A DNA stretch of 43,691 nt from positions 1 to 43,691 of the forward strand of contig JAJPIE010000058.1 of NCBI GenBank assembly GCA_021324935.1, given 5' to 3'. Source of the stretch: Acidobacteriota bacterium (lineage in GTDB: Bacteria > Acidobacteriota > Terriglobia > Acidiferrales > UBA7541). Made by a program: the position numbers and the translations under genes. The first letter of the stretch is position 1. Each line of letters begins with the position of its first letter. The notes below the pieces were generated by a model. The model was not told where the DNA came from. It was given only the letters and a program-made list of their open reading frames with translations, and did not search any database. Below are positions 34,821 to 43,227 of this stretch, in pieces.

Positions 34821-36764
34821 TTACGGTCGCGCCTTCTGGTTCGAAACCTTTTCCACCTTCGCTGTCTCTCGATCCTCGCCATTCCCTGGTTTCTGTTCTT
34901 CCGCGGCTTGCATTGCTGCGCTCCTCACGGAATCCACGTCGTAGTGCTTGTACTGCACCGTCGTCTGCCCCTGGCCCTTCTTTTCCTTTTTGTCGTAATA
35001 GGCTTTCACAATGTCTCGCACCACCGGGCCCGATGCTGTTCCGCCGTGCTCCGCCGTGTCTTCCACCACCGCTGCCACCACAATTTCCGGATTTCTGCGC
35101 GGCGCATAGCCCACGAACCATCCGTCGTTCTTTCCTTTGCCCAAACCCAGCCGGCTCGCCGCGTTATAGCTCATGGTCTGTGCCGTTCCCGATTTTCCGC
35201 AAAACTCAATCCCCTGCAACCGTATCGAGTTGCCCGTTCCTCCCGGTTCGTTCACCACACCGTACATCCCTTGTGTCACCTGCTCCACCGTGTTTTCGGC
35301 AAGATCCACCTGTTTCTCCGGCACTTCCTTCGAATCCTTGATCAGCAGGTGCGGCTGCTTGAATTCTCCTCCGGAAGCGATTCCTCCGATCATGTATGCC
35401 ACCTGGATCGGCGTCACCATCACCGAGCCTTGCCCGATCGCCACCGAGATCGTCGAACCCGGATACCACTTGTGGTGATAAACCCGCTGCACCCACTCTT
35501 CCGAAGGCACCAGGCCCGGCTCTTCCGACGGCAGGTCGATTCCCGTTCGCTCGCCCAACCCCAGCATCTTGGCGTACTTGGCGATGGTGTCGATTCCCAT
35601 CCGCATTCCCACGTTGTAGAAGAACACGTCGCAGGACTGCACGATCGCTTCATGCAGATTCACCACGCCATGCGATTTCTTTCCGTAGACCCAGCACTTG
35701 TGCATCTGCCCGTAGAAAACTCCATAGCCCGGGCAAAATGCCGTGAAATTTTCCGGCGGCGTTTTCGATTCCAGCATCGCCGTCGCCATCACGATCTTGA
35801 ACACCGATCCCGGCGCAATCTGCGCTTGTGTCACGCGGTTCAGCAGTGGCTTGCCCGGATCGTCGTTCAGCCGCTGCCATTCTTCCTTCGAGATGCGCAC
35901 CGCAAAATCGTTCGGATCCGGCGCCGGATGGCTGGCAAACGCCAGCACTTCGCCCGTCCGCGGGTCCAGCGCCACCACCGCGCCTTTTTTGTCCCCCAGC
36001 CCTTGTTCCGCGATTTGTTGCAGGTCGTAATCGATCGTCAACTGAATCTGCTTGCCGGGAATCGCCTCCTGCTGCGACAACCGCCCCATCTCTTTTCCGA
36101 CGCTGTTCACAATCACGCGCCGCATTCCGTCCGTGCCCACCAGCAAATCGTTATATTCCCGCTCCAGCCCGCTCTTTCCGGCGAAGTCTCCCGGCCGTAG
36201 TTTTCCGTTGCTGTCTTCGATCTGCTTCTCGCTGACTTCCCCCACGTATCCGCTGGCGTGCGCCATGAATCCGCCCGGCAAATAACGCCGCCGGTGCACC
36301 ATCAACATTTCCAGCAGGGGAATGTCTGCGCGATGCGATTCGATGAACGCCACGTCCGCCGGCGTCGCTTCCGGCTTGATCACGATCGGCTGGAATTTCG
36401 GCAGCGCCCCGGTGTTGGCCAGCTGCTCCTTCAAATCGTCCAGTTGCAGGCCCAGGCCGTCGGCAATCGCCGGAAGATTCTTCTCCACCGCTGCCATGTC
36501 GTCTCGCAGCAGCAGCACGCTGAACGACGGGTAGTTGTCCACCAGCACGCGCCCGTCGCGATCCAGCATTCGCCCGCGCGGCGCGATAATCGGAATCGAA
36601 CGCACGCGGTTGCGTTCCGCCATCACCACATATTTGTCGGAATCGATGACTTGAAGTTTCCAGAAGCCCAGCAGCAGAAGCGTGATCATCCCCACGATCA
36701 CGTAGGAGGCGGCGGCCAGCCGCTCTTGCGGCAATCGGCTATCGTTACGAAACCAGTACGACAC
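34821..36764 (-). CDS. mrdA: Penicillin-binding protein 2 (elongasome transpeptidase)
   Basis: Class B PBP that cross-links peptidoglycan during lateral growth, 647 residues. One N-terminal membrane helix (about 20-38), a pedestal/dimerisation region with APRGRMLDRDGRVLVDNYPSF-like start (61-81), and the transpeptidase domain with Ser320-Val-Phe-Lys323, Ser377-Cys-Asp379 and Lys524-Ser-Gly526 (CGKSGTAQ). The start codon is GTG at 36764, without an obvious ribosome-binding site. The C-terminus has a charged KKEKKGQG tail. It leads rodA by 43 nt. In most genomes it would directly follow mreD, which here lies 4.8 kb away. Confidence 0.95.
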   Translation of the reverse strand: MSYWFRNDSRLPQERLAAASYVIVGMITLLLLGFWKLQVIDSDKYVVMAERNRVRSIPIIAPRGRMLDRDGRVLVDNYPSFSVLLLRDDMAAVEKNLPAIADGLGLQLDDLKEQLANTGALPKFQPIVIKPEATPADVAFIESHRADIPLLEMLMVHRRRYLPGGFMAHASGYVGEVSEKQIEDSNGKLRPGDFAGKSGLEREYNDLLVGTDGMRRVIVNSVGKEMGRLSQQEAIPGKQIQLTIDYDLQQIAEQGLGDKKGAVVALDPRTGEVLAFASHPAPDPNDFAVRISKEEWQRLNDDPGKPLLNRVTQAQIAPGSVFKIVMATAMLESKTPPENFTAFCPGYGVFYGQMHKCWVYGKKSHGVVNLHEAIVQSCDVFFYNVGMRMGIDTIAKYAKMLGLGERTGIDLPSEEPGLVPSEEWVQRVYHHKWYPGSTISVAIGQGSVMVTPIQVAYMIGGIASGGEFKQPHLLIKDSKEVPEKQVDLAENTVEQVTQGMYGVVNEPGGTGNSIRLQGIEFCGKSGTAQTMSYNAASRLGLGKGKNDGWFVGYAPRRNPEIVVAAVVEDTAEHGGTASGPVVRDIVKAYYDKKEKKGQGQTTVQYKHYDVDSVRSAAMQAAEEQKPGNGEDRETAKVEKVSNQKARP

Positions 36765-37157
36765 GCGAGCTCTGCGCGCGAGCCGTTTTCCTTCTCAGGG
36801 CTGAGCGGCGCCCGCTCGCGCATTTTCTCTCACACTCAAGCGTTGAAGTGCGAACTCTCCGTCGGCGAGGCTCGAAAACTTGCCTCAATTCACGCGTGGA
36901 AGCTAGCGAAATCGCCGCCCGACTCCCGAATCCGTCTCATTCGTGAAGTCTTTCTCAAAGTAGCACCCGCTTGCTGCCCGTGCAACTCGTCCGATGGTAC
37001 AGGTTGCCGTCTGATAACCTGGGTTGCTCCGTGATTCCGTTGTTTGTGCCAGTGACTCTTTCCGTCCGCAGCCTTCGTTCATTCGACAAACCTTCTCTCG
37101 CGCCTGTTCCCACACGGCCCTATAATGAAATGTGAGATTTTCTCGGTTGGAGGACCT
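36765..37157. other. Divergent spacer between mrdA and the HlyD-like gene
   Basis: No gene supported; short frames lack motifs. It should contain promoters for both directions. On the + side a consensus TATAAT lies at 37121-37126, about 30 nt before GTG 37158, but no matching -35 box was found. Confidence 0.5.
37121..37126 (+). promoter_or_regulatory. Consensus -10 box of the HlyD-like gene
   Basis: TATAAT, giving a predicted 25-nt leader that contains the GGAGG (37149-37153) of the GTG start at 37158. Confidence 0.35.
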
Positions 37158-38399
37158 GTGAGAGCCGTTGGGACTCGTTCGGTTTTTCTGCACGTTTCGT
37201 TGCCGGTACTCGCTTTAGGCCTTGGCGTCGCTGCCACCTTTGGTGTCCTTCGCCTCCGCTCCGCCGCGCCAGTCGTTGATCGCAGTGACCTCCAGCTTGT
37301 GAAAGTTCAGTCCGGCCCCATGGTCTGCCGGGTTGGCGGCCTCGGCACCCTCGTCCCCGAAGACGTTCGCTGGATGACCGCTGGCACCGACGGTCACGTG
37401 GATCAGATCTATCTTCGCCCCGGCGCCCATGTAAAACCCGATACCCTCATCATGCAGTTGAGTAATCCCATTCTCGAGCGCCAGGCCATTGACGCCGAAC
37501 TTGCCATGAAAAAATCTGAAGCGGAACTCGCCAATCTTCGCGTCCAGTTGCAGGCGCAGCTTCTCAACGAAAAAGCGCTGGAGGCTCAGCTCGAAGCCGA
37601 TGCCACGGAAGCAAAGCTCCAGGCCGATAAAGACGAGTCCCTCTACAAAATGCAGATCGGCACGGCCATGAACGCCAAAATCTCCCGCGCCCGCGCTGAC
37701 TCCCTCGCCACCCGCCTCAAAATCGAGCACGAAAAACTCGGCATTGCCGAAGAAGCGCGCCAGGCGCAGTTAACCGCCAAACAGGCCGAAGTCGCCCAGA
37801 TGCAGGCGCTCTTCGAACTTCGCAACCAGCAGAAGCAGGGCCTTCAGGTTCGCGCGGGTATGGACGGCGTTCTCGAACAGGTTGCGGTTGGTATCGGTCA
37901 GCAGGTCGGACCCGATACCATTCTCGCCAAGGTCACCAACTCCTCCCGCCTCATGGCGCGCATCCACGTCCCGGAAGCGCAGGCCAGCCAGATTGACCTC
38001 AGCCAGGCTGCCTCCATCTCCATGCAGGACCACTCGTTTCCCGCTCGCGTTGTTCACATCGATCCCAACGTCCAGGACGGCACCGTCAACATCGACCTGA
38101 AATTCAACGGACCTCAACCCCGCGAAGCGCGCAGCGATCTTTCCGTGGCAGGCTCCATCGAAACACAGAAAATTCCCCTGGCAACCTACCTCAAATGGCC
38201 CTTGAAAGCGCGCCCCGGTGAGCCGCTCCAGATCTTCCGCATTTCTGCGGACGGCAAGGAAGTCGAGCGTGTCCACGTCGTCCTCGGCAAGTCCTCCGAT
38301 GACAGCGTGCAGATTGCCGCCGGCCTCGCGCCTGGCGATCAGATTATCGTCTCCGACACTTCCGCCTGGAAGCGCTTCGACCGCTTGCAACTCAAGTAG
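37158..38399 (+). CDS. HlyD/RND-type periplasmic adaptor subunit
   Basis: Membrane-fusion protein of a tripartite efflux system, 413 residues. GTG 37158 has GGAGG four bases upstream and starts a protein with one N-terminal hydrophobic anchor (SLPVLALGLGVAATFGVL). A biotinyl-lipoyl-like first half follows (GTLVPEDVRWMTAGTDGHV), then a long alpha-helical hairpin (about 115-235, rich in Glu, Gln and Ala), the second lipoyl half (VRAGMDGVLEQVAVGIGQQV), and beta-barrel and membrane-proximal domains. An ATG at 37125 is in frame but would put the -10 box inside the gene. No pump or outer-membrane channel gene is adjacent, so the partner is encoded elsewhere. Confidence 0.88.
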   Translation: MRAVGTRSVFLHVSLPVLALGLGVAATFGVLRLRSAAPVVDRSDLQLVKVQSGPMVCRVGGLGTLVPEDVRWMTAGTDGHVDQIYLRPGAHVKPDTLIMQLSNPILERQAIDAELAMKKSEAELANLRVQLQAQLLNEKALEAQLEADATEAKLQADKDESLYKMQIGTAMNAKISRARADSLATRLKIEHEKLGIAEEARQAQLTAKQAEVAQMQALFELRNQQKQGLQVRAGMDGVLEQVAVGIGQQVGPDTILAKVTNSSRLMARIHVPEAQASQIDLSQAASISMQDHSFPARVVHIDPNVQDGTVNIDLKFNGPQPREARSDLSVAGSIETQKIPLATYLKWPLKARPGEPLQIFRISADGKEVERVHVVLGKSSDDSVQIAAGLAPGDQIIVSDTSAWKRFDRLQLK

Positions 38400-38615
38400 C
38401 GTCGATGTAGGGGCGACTTTCTGCCGCACGCTTCTCCAGGCCTGTCTAGTGGCCGGTCTGCTGTCCGGCGCTTTTCGCGTACCAGCGTATGGATTCTTCG
38501 CACGGATTGGTCTTCTCTGCGATCCGCGGAGCTCTTATAAGCTAATATGATGGAAAGAGCGCTGTAGTTTTCATTTTCTTTGAGCGCCAGGTTTCATTAC
38601 ACTTTCTGGTTCCTT
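38400..38615. other. Spacer with a palindromic repeat
   Basis: No gene. It contains a degenerate copy of the TAGGGGCGGCTTT repeat at 38408-38427 and a GCCGG/CCGGC hairpin near 38453-38470 followed by TTTT, which may end HlyD-gene transcription. Confidence 0.45.
38408..38427. repeat. Palindromic repeat, GGGCGGC type (degenerate)
   Basis: TAGGGGCGACTTTCTGCCGC; same type as 6223-6241, 8691-8710 and 40642-40662. Confidence 0.6.
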
Positions 38616-39329
38616 ATGTGGCCTTATTCCGATAAGCCGCTGCGCCTTGCCCTGGTGGGAATGTCCGGTTCCGGAAAATCCTTTTGGACTCGGCGCATCG
38701 CTTCGGCTGGTTACCCTTCGATTTCCTGCGATGCGCAAATCGAAGAGCGCCTGAACTCCCAGCTCCAATCGGGTGGCTTTGCCGGCATCAACGGTGTCGC
38801 TGCTTGGATGGGCTGGCCTGACCGCTCCAACTATGCCGAGCGCGAAGCCGCCTACTTAGCCGAGGAAATCTCCGCCCTCGACGAAGTGCTCACTTCGCTC
38901 GAAAAAAATCCTCAACAGGACCTCGTTCTCGATACCACCGGCAGCGTCATCTACGTCGGCAATCATCTCCTCCACCGCCTGCGCAAGCAAATGCTCGTCG
39001 TCTATCTCGCCGCTTCGCTGGATGAACAGCAACTTCTCATCCAGCGCTATCTTGAAGATCCCAAGCCCGTCCTTTGGCGCGGCGCTTTTTCCCCGCGTCC
39101 CGGCGAATCGCCCCGCGAAACCGTCGCCCGCTGCTATCCGGCTCTGATTGCCGCGCGCCGCCAGAGCTACGAAGCGCTCGCGCATTGCTCCATTCCCGTC
39201 GCCGAACTTCGCGAGCTTCCTTCCAACGACGCGGAGACCAGCCCGACCGCCGGCAAAGCGTTTCTGGAAAAAGTGAAACACCGCTTGGAAAGTCCAGGCA
39301 AGTCCGCAAAGGCGGAACCCCGCCGATGA
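38616..39329 (+). CDS. P-loop kinase, shikimate-kinase-like
   Basis: A 237-residue cytosolic P-loop protein starting MWPYSDKPLRLALVG. The Walker A motif GMSGSGKSFWTRR begins at about residue 15. The segment ISCDAQIEERL resembles the shikimate-kinase substrate-binding DxxIE motif, and DLVLDTTGSVIY looks like the strand before the second substrate site. The insert between them is longer than in AroK. ATG 38616 has no ribosome-binding site; a TTG at 38580 is in frame. Its stop codon overlaps the thrC start (ATGA), so the two are co-translated. The substrate may be shikimate, homoserine or another alcohol; sequence alone does not decide. Confidence 0.75.
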   Translation: MWPYSDKPLRLALVGMSGSGKSFWTRRIASAGYPSISCDAQIEERLNSQLQSGGFAGINGVAAWMGWPDRSNYAEREAAYLAEEISALDEVLTSLEKNPQQDLVLDTTGSVIYVGNHLLHRLRKQMLVVYLAASLDEQQLLIQRYLEDPKPVLWRGAFSPRPGESPRETVARCYPALIAARRQSYEALAHCSIPVAELRELPSNDAETSPTAGKAFLEKVKHRLESPGKSAKAEPRR

Positions 39330-40627
39330 GATACCGCAGCACCGCCGGCAAAGCTCCCCTCACCTCCTTGCGCGGCGCCGTGCTCCGCGGACTCGCGCCC
39401 GACGGCGGCCTCTACATGCCCGTCGAAATCGCCCGCCACACCCCCGATGAACTCGAAGAATTTCGCCGTTTGCCGTTTACCGAAGTCTGCTTCCGCGTCG
39501 TGCGCCCCTTCGCCACGCCCGATGTTCCCGAGGAAGTTCTCTGGCAGATTGTCGCCGAAGCCATCAATTTTCCTGTGAAGCTTGTCTCTCTTTCCCCCGC
39601 GCTCCATATTCTCGAGCTCTTCCACGGCCCCACGCTGGCTTTCAAGGATTTTGGCGCCCGCTTCATGGCCCGCCTCATGGGCTACTTCGTTCGCGGCGAG
39701 TCCCGCTTGCTCACCGTCCTCGTCGCCACATCCGGCGACACCGGCAGCGCCGTCGCACACGGCTTCCTGGGCGTTCCCGGCATTCGCGTCGTCATCCTCT
39801 ATCCCTCCGCGCGCATCAGCGAAGCTCAGGAAAAACAGTTCACCACGCTCGGCGAAAATATCACCGCTCTGGAAGTCTCCGGCACCTTTGACGATTGCCA
39901 GCGCCTCGTCAAACACGCCTTCGCCGACGAATCTCTCAACCAGCGCGCCTTTCTCACTTCCGCCAACTCCATCAACGTCGGCCGCCTTCTGCCGCAAATG
40001 TTCTACCACGTCGCCGCGTACCGCCAGTTGCCCGTCGCTTCCGTTCCCTTGATTGTCTCCGTTCCCAGCGGCAATTTCGGCAATCTCACCGCCGGTATTT
40101 TTGCCAAGCGCATCGGCTTGCCGGTCGCCAAATTCATCGCCGCCACCAACGCCAACGACACTGTTCCTGAATACCTGCTCACCGGCAAATACAATCCGCG
40201 TCCGGCTATCGCCACCTATTCCAATGCCATGGACGTCGGCAATCCCAACAACTTCCCGCGCCTCCTCGATCTCTGCCGCAATCGCCTGGAAAACGTCCGC
40301 AAGGAAATCTGGGGACACCGTGCTAGCGACGAAGAAACCCTCGCCGAAATGCACGCCGTCTGGGATCGCTATCGCTACATCTCCGATCCCCACACCGCTG
40401 TTGGCCTGCTTGCCTGGGAAGCCTACCGGAAGAAACATCCTGAGCCCTCGCAAGGGCTCGTTCTCGCCACAGCTCATCCCGCCAAATTCGCTGAGGTCGT
40501 CCAGAAAGCCATCGGCGTAGCCCCGCCTCTGCCCTCCCGCCTCGCCGAATACCTCCACCGCCCCAAACTTTCCCTGCCCATGTCCGCCAACTACGACGAC
40601 CTCAAGCAGTTCCTTCTCTCCAATTAG
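39326..40627 (+). CDS. thrC: Threonine synthase
   Basis: PLP enzyme that converts O-phosphohomoserine to threonine, 433 residues. The start MRYRSTAGKAPLTS at ATG 39326 overlaps the kinase stop as ATGA; the longer open frame upstream runs over the kinase gene. The PLP lysine is Lys107 in PTLAFKDFGARF. Further family motifs are VATSGDTGSAVAHGF, RAFLTSANSINVGRLLPQ and VPSGNFGNLTAG (phosphate-binding loop), together with the N-terminal DGGLYMP. It is of the long, E. coli-like type. No ThrB-type homoserine kinase is adjacent. Confidence 0.95.
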   Translation: MRYRSTAGKAPLTSLRGAVLRGLAPDGGLYMPVEIARHTPDELEEFRRLPFTEVCFRVVRPFATPDVPEEVLWQIVAEAINFPVKLVSLSPALHILELFHGPTLAFKDFGARFMARLMGYFVRGESRLLTVLVATSGDTGSAVAHGFLGVPGIRVVILYPSARISEAQEKQFTTLGENITALEVSGTFDDCQRLVKHAFADESLNQRAFLTSANSINVGRLLPQMFYHVAAYRQLPVASVPLIVSVPSGNFGNLTAGIFAKRIGLPVAKFIAATNANDTVPEYLLTGKYNPRPAIATYSNAMDVGNPNNFPRLLDLCRNRLENVRKEIWGHRASDEETLAEMHAVWDRYRYISDPHTAVGLLAWEAYRKKHPEPSQGLVLATAHPAKFAEVVQKAIGVAPPLPSRLAEYLHRPKLSLPMSANYDDLKQFLLSN

Positions 40628-40641
40628 GATTCATGGCCGCA

Positions 40642-40696
40642 TAGGGGCGGCTTTACGTCGCCTTCGGTGGCAGCGCCTGCTTCTAGCAGGCAAGCG
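40642..40696. repeat. Palindromic repeat and hairpin between convergent genes
   Basis: TAGGGGCGGCTTTACGTCGCC (40642-40662, GGGCGGC type) is followed by GCCTGC-TTCTA-GCAGGC (about 40676-40692). The pair separates thrC from the hypothetical gene on the opposite strand and may serve as a two-way terminator, though no T-run follows. Confidence 0.55.
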
Positions 40697-41380
40697 TCAC
40701 TCGCTGATCTCTGGTAGGATTTGGCTCGTTGTCGAACATCCTTTGAAATCCCACATGCACCTCAAGTTGACCGCAAACGCCTTTCGAATGTCTTCCGGAC
40801 CTCCCTCCGGCGTGAACGTAACAAATAGGCGCGTAGTAGGCCGATTGGAGGGCACCCGCACACGGAAACTATTGATTTCTTCGTAGCTGGGATTGAAACC
40901 CTGCCCGCGCGAAAAACTCGATTGGTTCGTTCCTGACACATCGGCACCTACCAACTCACTGCCTGGATAATCCGCGTTTTCGATGATGATCGTGTAGCCG
41001 ATCTTCGCCACACTTCCTCCACGGATCTGCGCAAATGCATCGAATCCGCAGAATCGATGTCCCATCCAGTAGATAAATTTATAGAGCCAATTGAAGTGTT
41101 GTGGTCCCAACCTGTACATGATATTCAGTAGCCATCCTTCAGGCATGTTCCCGGCGTGGATTAGATTACACGCATCAGCGAGACACCCATCACGGATTTG
41201 GTTTAGCGCGTACATCGGATGGCTGGGAGTGCCGCGCTTCATACTGGGCAAAGCATTGAGTACGGTCTCTTCCGAAGTCTGCTCTAACTGAAATTGTTCC
41301 ATTTGCGCGAGGACTAAGCGCACCTGATGGGCGAAGAGACAGGCCTGAATATGAAACGCTACCGCAGTTCCCGCTAGCAA
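40697..41380 (-). CDS. Hypothetical membrane-anchored protein, 5' end uncertain
   Basis: I do not recognise this protein. From the TTG at 41380 it has 227 residues. In the same frame the hydrophobic segment RFFVLAAFLLLAGTAVAF continues upstream of that codon to a stop at about 41434, so the true start is not clear. After the anchor comes an alpha/beta region with aromatic residues (MYRLGPQHFNWLYKFIYWMG) and a C-terminal part rich in beta strands (SFRVRVPSNRPTTRLFVTFTP). It may be a single-pass protein facing the periplasm. A frameshift near 41425-41435 could join the frame to VKSSLLALGVAYLR just upstream. It lies downstream of mreD on the same strand. Confidence 0.55.
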   Translation of the reverse strand: MLAGTAVAFHIQACLFAHQVRLVLAQMEQFQLEQTSEETVLNALPSMKRGTPSHPMYALNQIRDGCLADACNLIHAGNMPEGWLLNIMYRLGPQHFNWLYKFIYWMGHRFCGFDAFAQIRGGSVAKIGYTIIIENADYPGSELVGADVSGTNQSSFSRGQGFNPSYEEINSFRVRVPSNRPTTRLFVTFTPEGGPEDIRKAFAVNLRCMWDFKGCSTTSQILPEISE

Positions 41381-41531
41381 TAGGAAAGCCGCGAGAACAA
41401 AAAACCTTGCACCACGATTAGCGGAGATAGGCTACCCCCAGCGCGAGCAACGAGGATTTCACCTGAATAGTGAGACACCAAGCCACTCAAATTTCTGCCG
41501 TGATTTGAGGTTTTGGAATCAGGAAAGGGAA

Positions 41532-42065
41532 CTACGAATTCCGCCGCAGCCGGTCCATCGCCACAAACAGCGCCACGCCCAGCACTGCGTTCACCAGCGC
41601 CGCAACCGCCAGATGCAGGTTGAACCATGGCTCAGGCTCCGCCAGGAGCAATCGCCGCACCACCACCAGCACCGACTGGTGCACCACAAAAAAACTCATC
41701 ACCAGCGCAAACCGCGCCAGCGGATGCTCCGTATCCAGCCGCGAACCGATCGACGACGCCAGATACCCGATGATCGTCTTCGCAATACCGTATTCGCCCA
41801 GCGGCACCGTCGGCCCGCTCAAGCTGTCCTGCATCAACCCCATGATCATCCCCAGCAGCAATCCCGTCGAGGGATTCCGCCGGCTCAACCCGAAATAAAT
41901 CGTCACCAGCAGCGGTAAATCCAGAATTTCCAGCTTCGGCAGGTACACCGGCAGGATGCGTTGCAGCACCAGAGACAGAATAGCCACGATGGCAATGGCC
42001 CCGGGGTAAAACTTATGCACTTCGATGTGTGTCTCGCCGCCGCGGAGCTCGTATGTGTCGTTCAT
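41532..42065 (-). CDS. mreD: Rod-shape-determining protein MreD
   Basis: Small polytopic membrane protein of the elongasome, 177 residues, with about five hydrophobic segments (AIAIVAILSLVLQRILPVY first). The segment LLLGMIMGLMQDSLSGPTVPLG is typical of the family's middle loop. ATG 42065 overlaps the mreC stop as ATGA, so the two are coupled. The C-terminus is basic (MDRLRRNS). Confidence 0.9.
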   Translation of the reverse strand: MNDTYELRGGETHIEVHKFYPGAIAIVAILSLVLQRILPVYLPKLEILDLPLLVTIYFGLSRRNPSTGLLLGMIMGLMQDSLSGPTVPLGEYGIAKTIIGYLASSIGSRLDTEHPLARFALVMSFFVVHQSVLVVVRRLLLAEPEPWFNLHLAVAALVNAVLGVALFVAMDRLRRNS

Positions 42066-42991
42066 GGCTTCTCCGCCGCGGGTGCCGCCGTTGGCGTGGT
42101 TGTCCCCGCCGCGGGCGCCTCATTTCCGCTTGCTGCCGGATTGCCCTGCGCGTCCGTTTCCGCCGCAAACTCGATCGGCTCTTGCGTCAGCAGCACGATC
42201 ACCTCTTCCAGTCGTTCCAGGTTCGCCGCCGGTTGCACGCGAATCTGCTTGAACGTCGTTCCCGGCTTCACCTCGAGCACCTTGCCGATGGGAATGTCGC
42301 GCGGAAATATCTTGTCCATTCCGCTCGTCACCACTTTGTCTCCGACGTTCACCGTATCGTCATTCGCCACATAACTCATCGAAAGCGTCGGATCTCCGTT
42401 GCCCTTCACCGGCGACTGGATGCGCGTCGGCAGCAGCATCGCTCCCGCGCCGCTGTCCTTGTCTGTCAGCAGCAGCACCTGCGCGTTATCCCGGTACACC
42501 TCGATAATCTTCCCCACCGCGCCGTCGGGCGTGATCACGCCCATGTTCCGCCGGACGCCGTCGCGCTCGCCGCGGTCGATTTCCACCGTCCGGCTCGCCG
42601 TGCCCGCGCTCGCTCCGATCACCCGCGCCATCAGCATCGGCACTTTGTCGTGCGCCTGCTTGAAGCTCAGCAGCGCCGCCAGCCGGTCGGCCTCGGAAGC
42701 CTTGCTTTCCAGCTGCGAAATTCGCAGCTTCAGCGCGTCGTTTTCCGCCCTCAGGGCTTCGTTCTGCCGCGTCGTCCCCTGCAGCGCAAAGTAGTGATCC
42801 CACACGCCGCGAATTTTCCCGAATCCCCACGCGCCGCCCTTTTCAAACGGCGTTACAGCCGTGATGGTCCACACGCGGATCAGCCGTCCGCGCGAGTCGC
42901 GCTTCACCTGCACCGCCAGCATTAGCACCTGCAGCAACAGCACTCCGGCCAGCAGCGCCAGCGATTTATGCCTGGAAGGAATCGCAACCAT
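42062..42991 (-). CDS. mreC: Rod-shape-determining protein MreC
   Basis: Periplasmic scaffold of the elongasome that activates PBP2-RodA, 309 residues. One N-terminal membrane helix (LALLAGVLLLQVLMLAV, about 11-27), a coiled coil (about 72-105, RQNEALRAENDALKLRISQL), and two beta-barrel domains (VIGASAGTASRTVEIDRGERDGV, then NDDTVNVGDKVVTSGMDKIFP, near 240). The C-terminal 35 residues are an Ala/Pro/Thr-rich tail. ATG 42991 has only a weak ribosome-binding site. A 236-bp spacer separates it from mreB. Confidence 0.95.
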   Translation of the reverse strand: MVAIPSRHKSLALLAGVLLLQVLMLAVQVKRDSRGRLIRVWTITAVTPFEKGGAWGFGKIRGVWDHYFALQGTTRQNEALRAENDALKLRISQLESKASEADRLAALLSFKQAHDKVPMLMARVIGASAGTASRTVEIDRGERDGVRRNMGVITPDGAVGKIIEVYRDNAQVLLLTDKDSGAGAMLLPTRIQSPVKGNGDPTLSMSYVANDDTVNVGDKVVTSGMDKIFPRDIPIGKVLEVKPGTTFKQIRVQPAANLERLEEVIVLLTQEPIEFAAETDAQGNPAASGNEAPAAGTTTPTAAPAAEKP

Positions 42992-43227
42992 GAAGAAAGT
43001 TCTCAGTGATCAGTTCTAAGTCTCAAGAAAGCCGTTAACCATTAGCCTTTAGCCGGAAGCCCCAAGCCATGCCCTGGCGGCGTTGTGGAATCCGCTGGGT
43101 GGGGAAAACCGCGGAATCGGCAACCCTCGCTTCTTAACTAAAAACTAAAATCTAAAAACTAAAATCTAAAATCTAAAATCTAAAATCTCTCTTGCTAACC
43201 TCTAATGCCTAACAGCCAATAGCCAGC
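42992..43227. other. Spacer between mreB and mreC with A-rich heptads
   Basis: No gene. It contains the heptad tract at 43136-43190 and degenerate TTAACCATTAGCCTTTAGCC-like sequence near 43036. Unusually long for this operon. Confidence 0.6.
43136..43190. repeat. A-rich heptad tandem repeat
   Basis: Seven tandem copies of AWCTAAA (43136-43184) plus a partial eighth. Copies alternate between AACTAAA and ATCTAAA. It is the same repeat as at 1-28. Confidence 0.9.

Noticed and set aside
36903..37193. 96-residue open frame on the - strand between mrdA and the HlyD-like gene
   Set aside because: No motif, no ribosome-binding site, and it overlaps the start of the HlyD-like gene.
39074..39325. Upstream extension of the threonine synthase frame
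   Set aside because: It overlaps the kinase gene in another frame. The ATGA junction at 39326 is the natural start.
43136..43190. Possible CRISPR-like array
   Set aside because: Units are 7 bp with no spacers; it is a simple tandem repeat.
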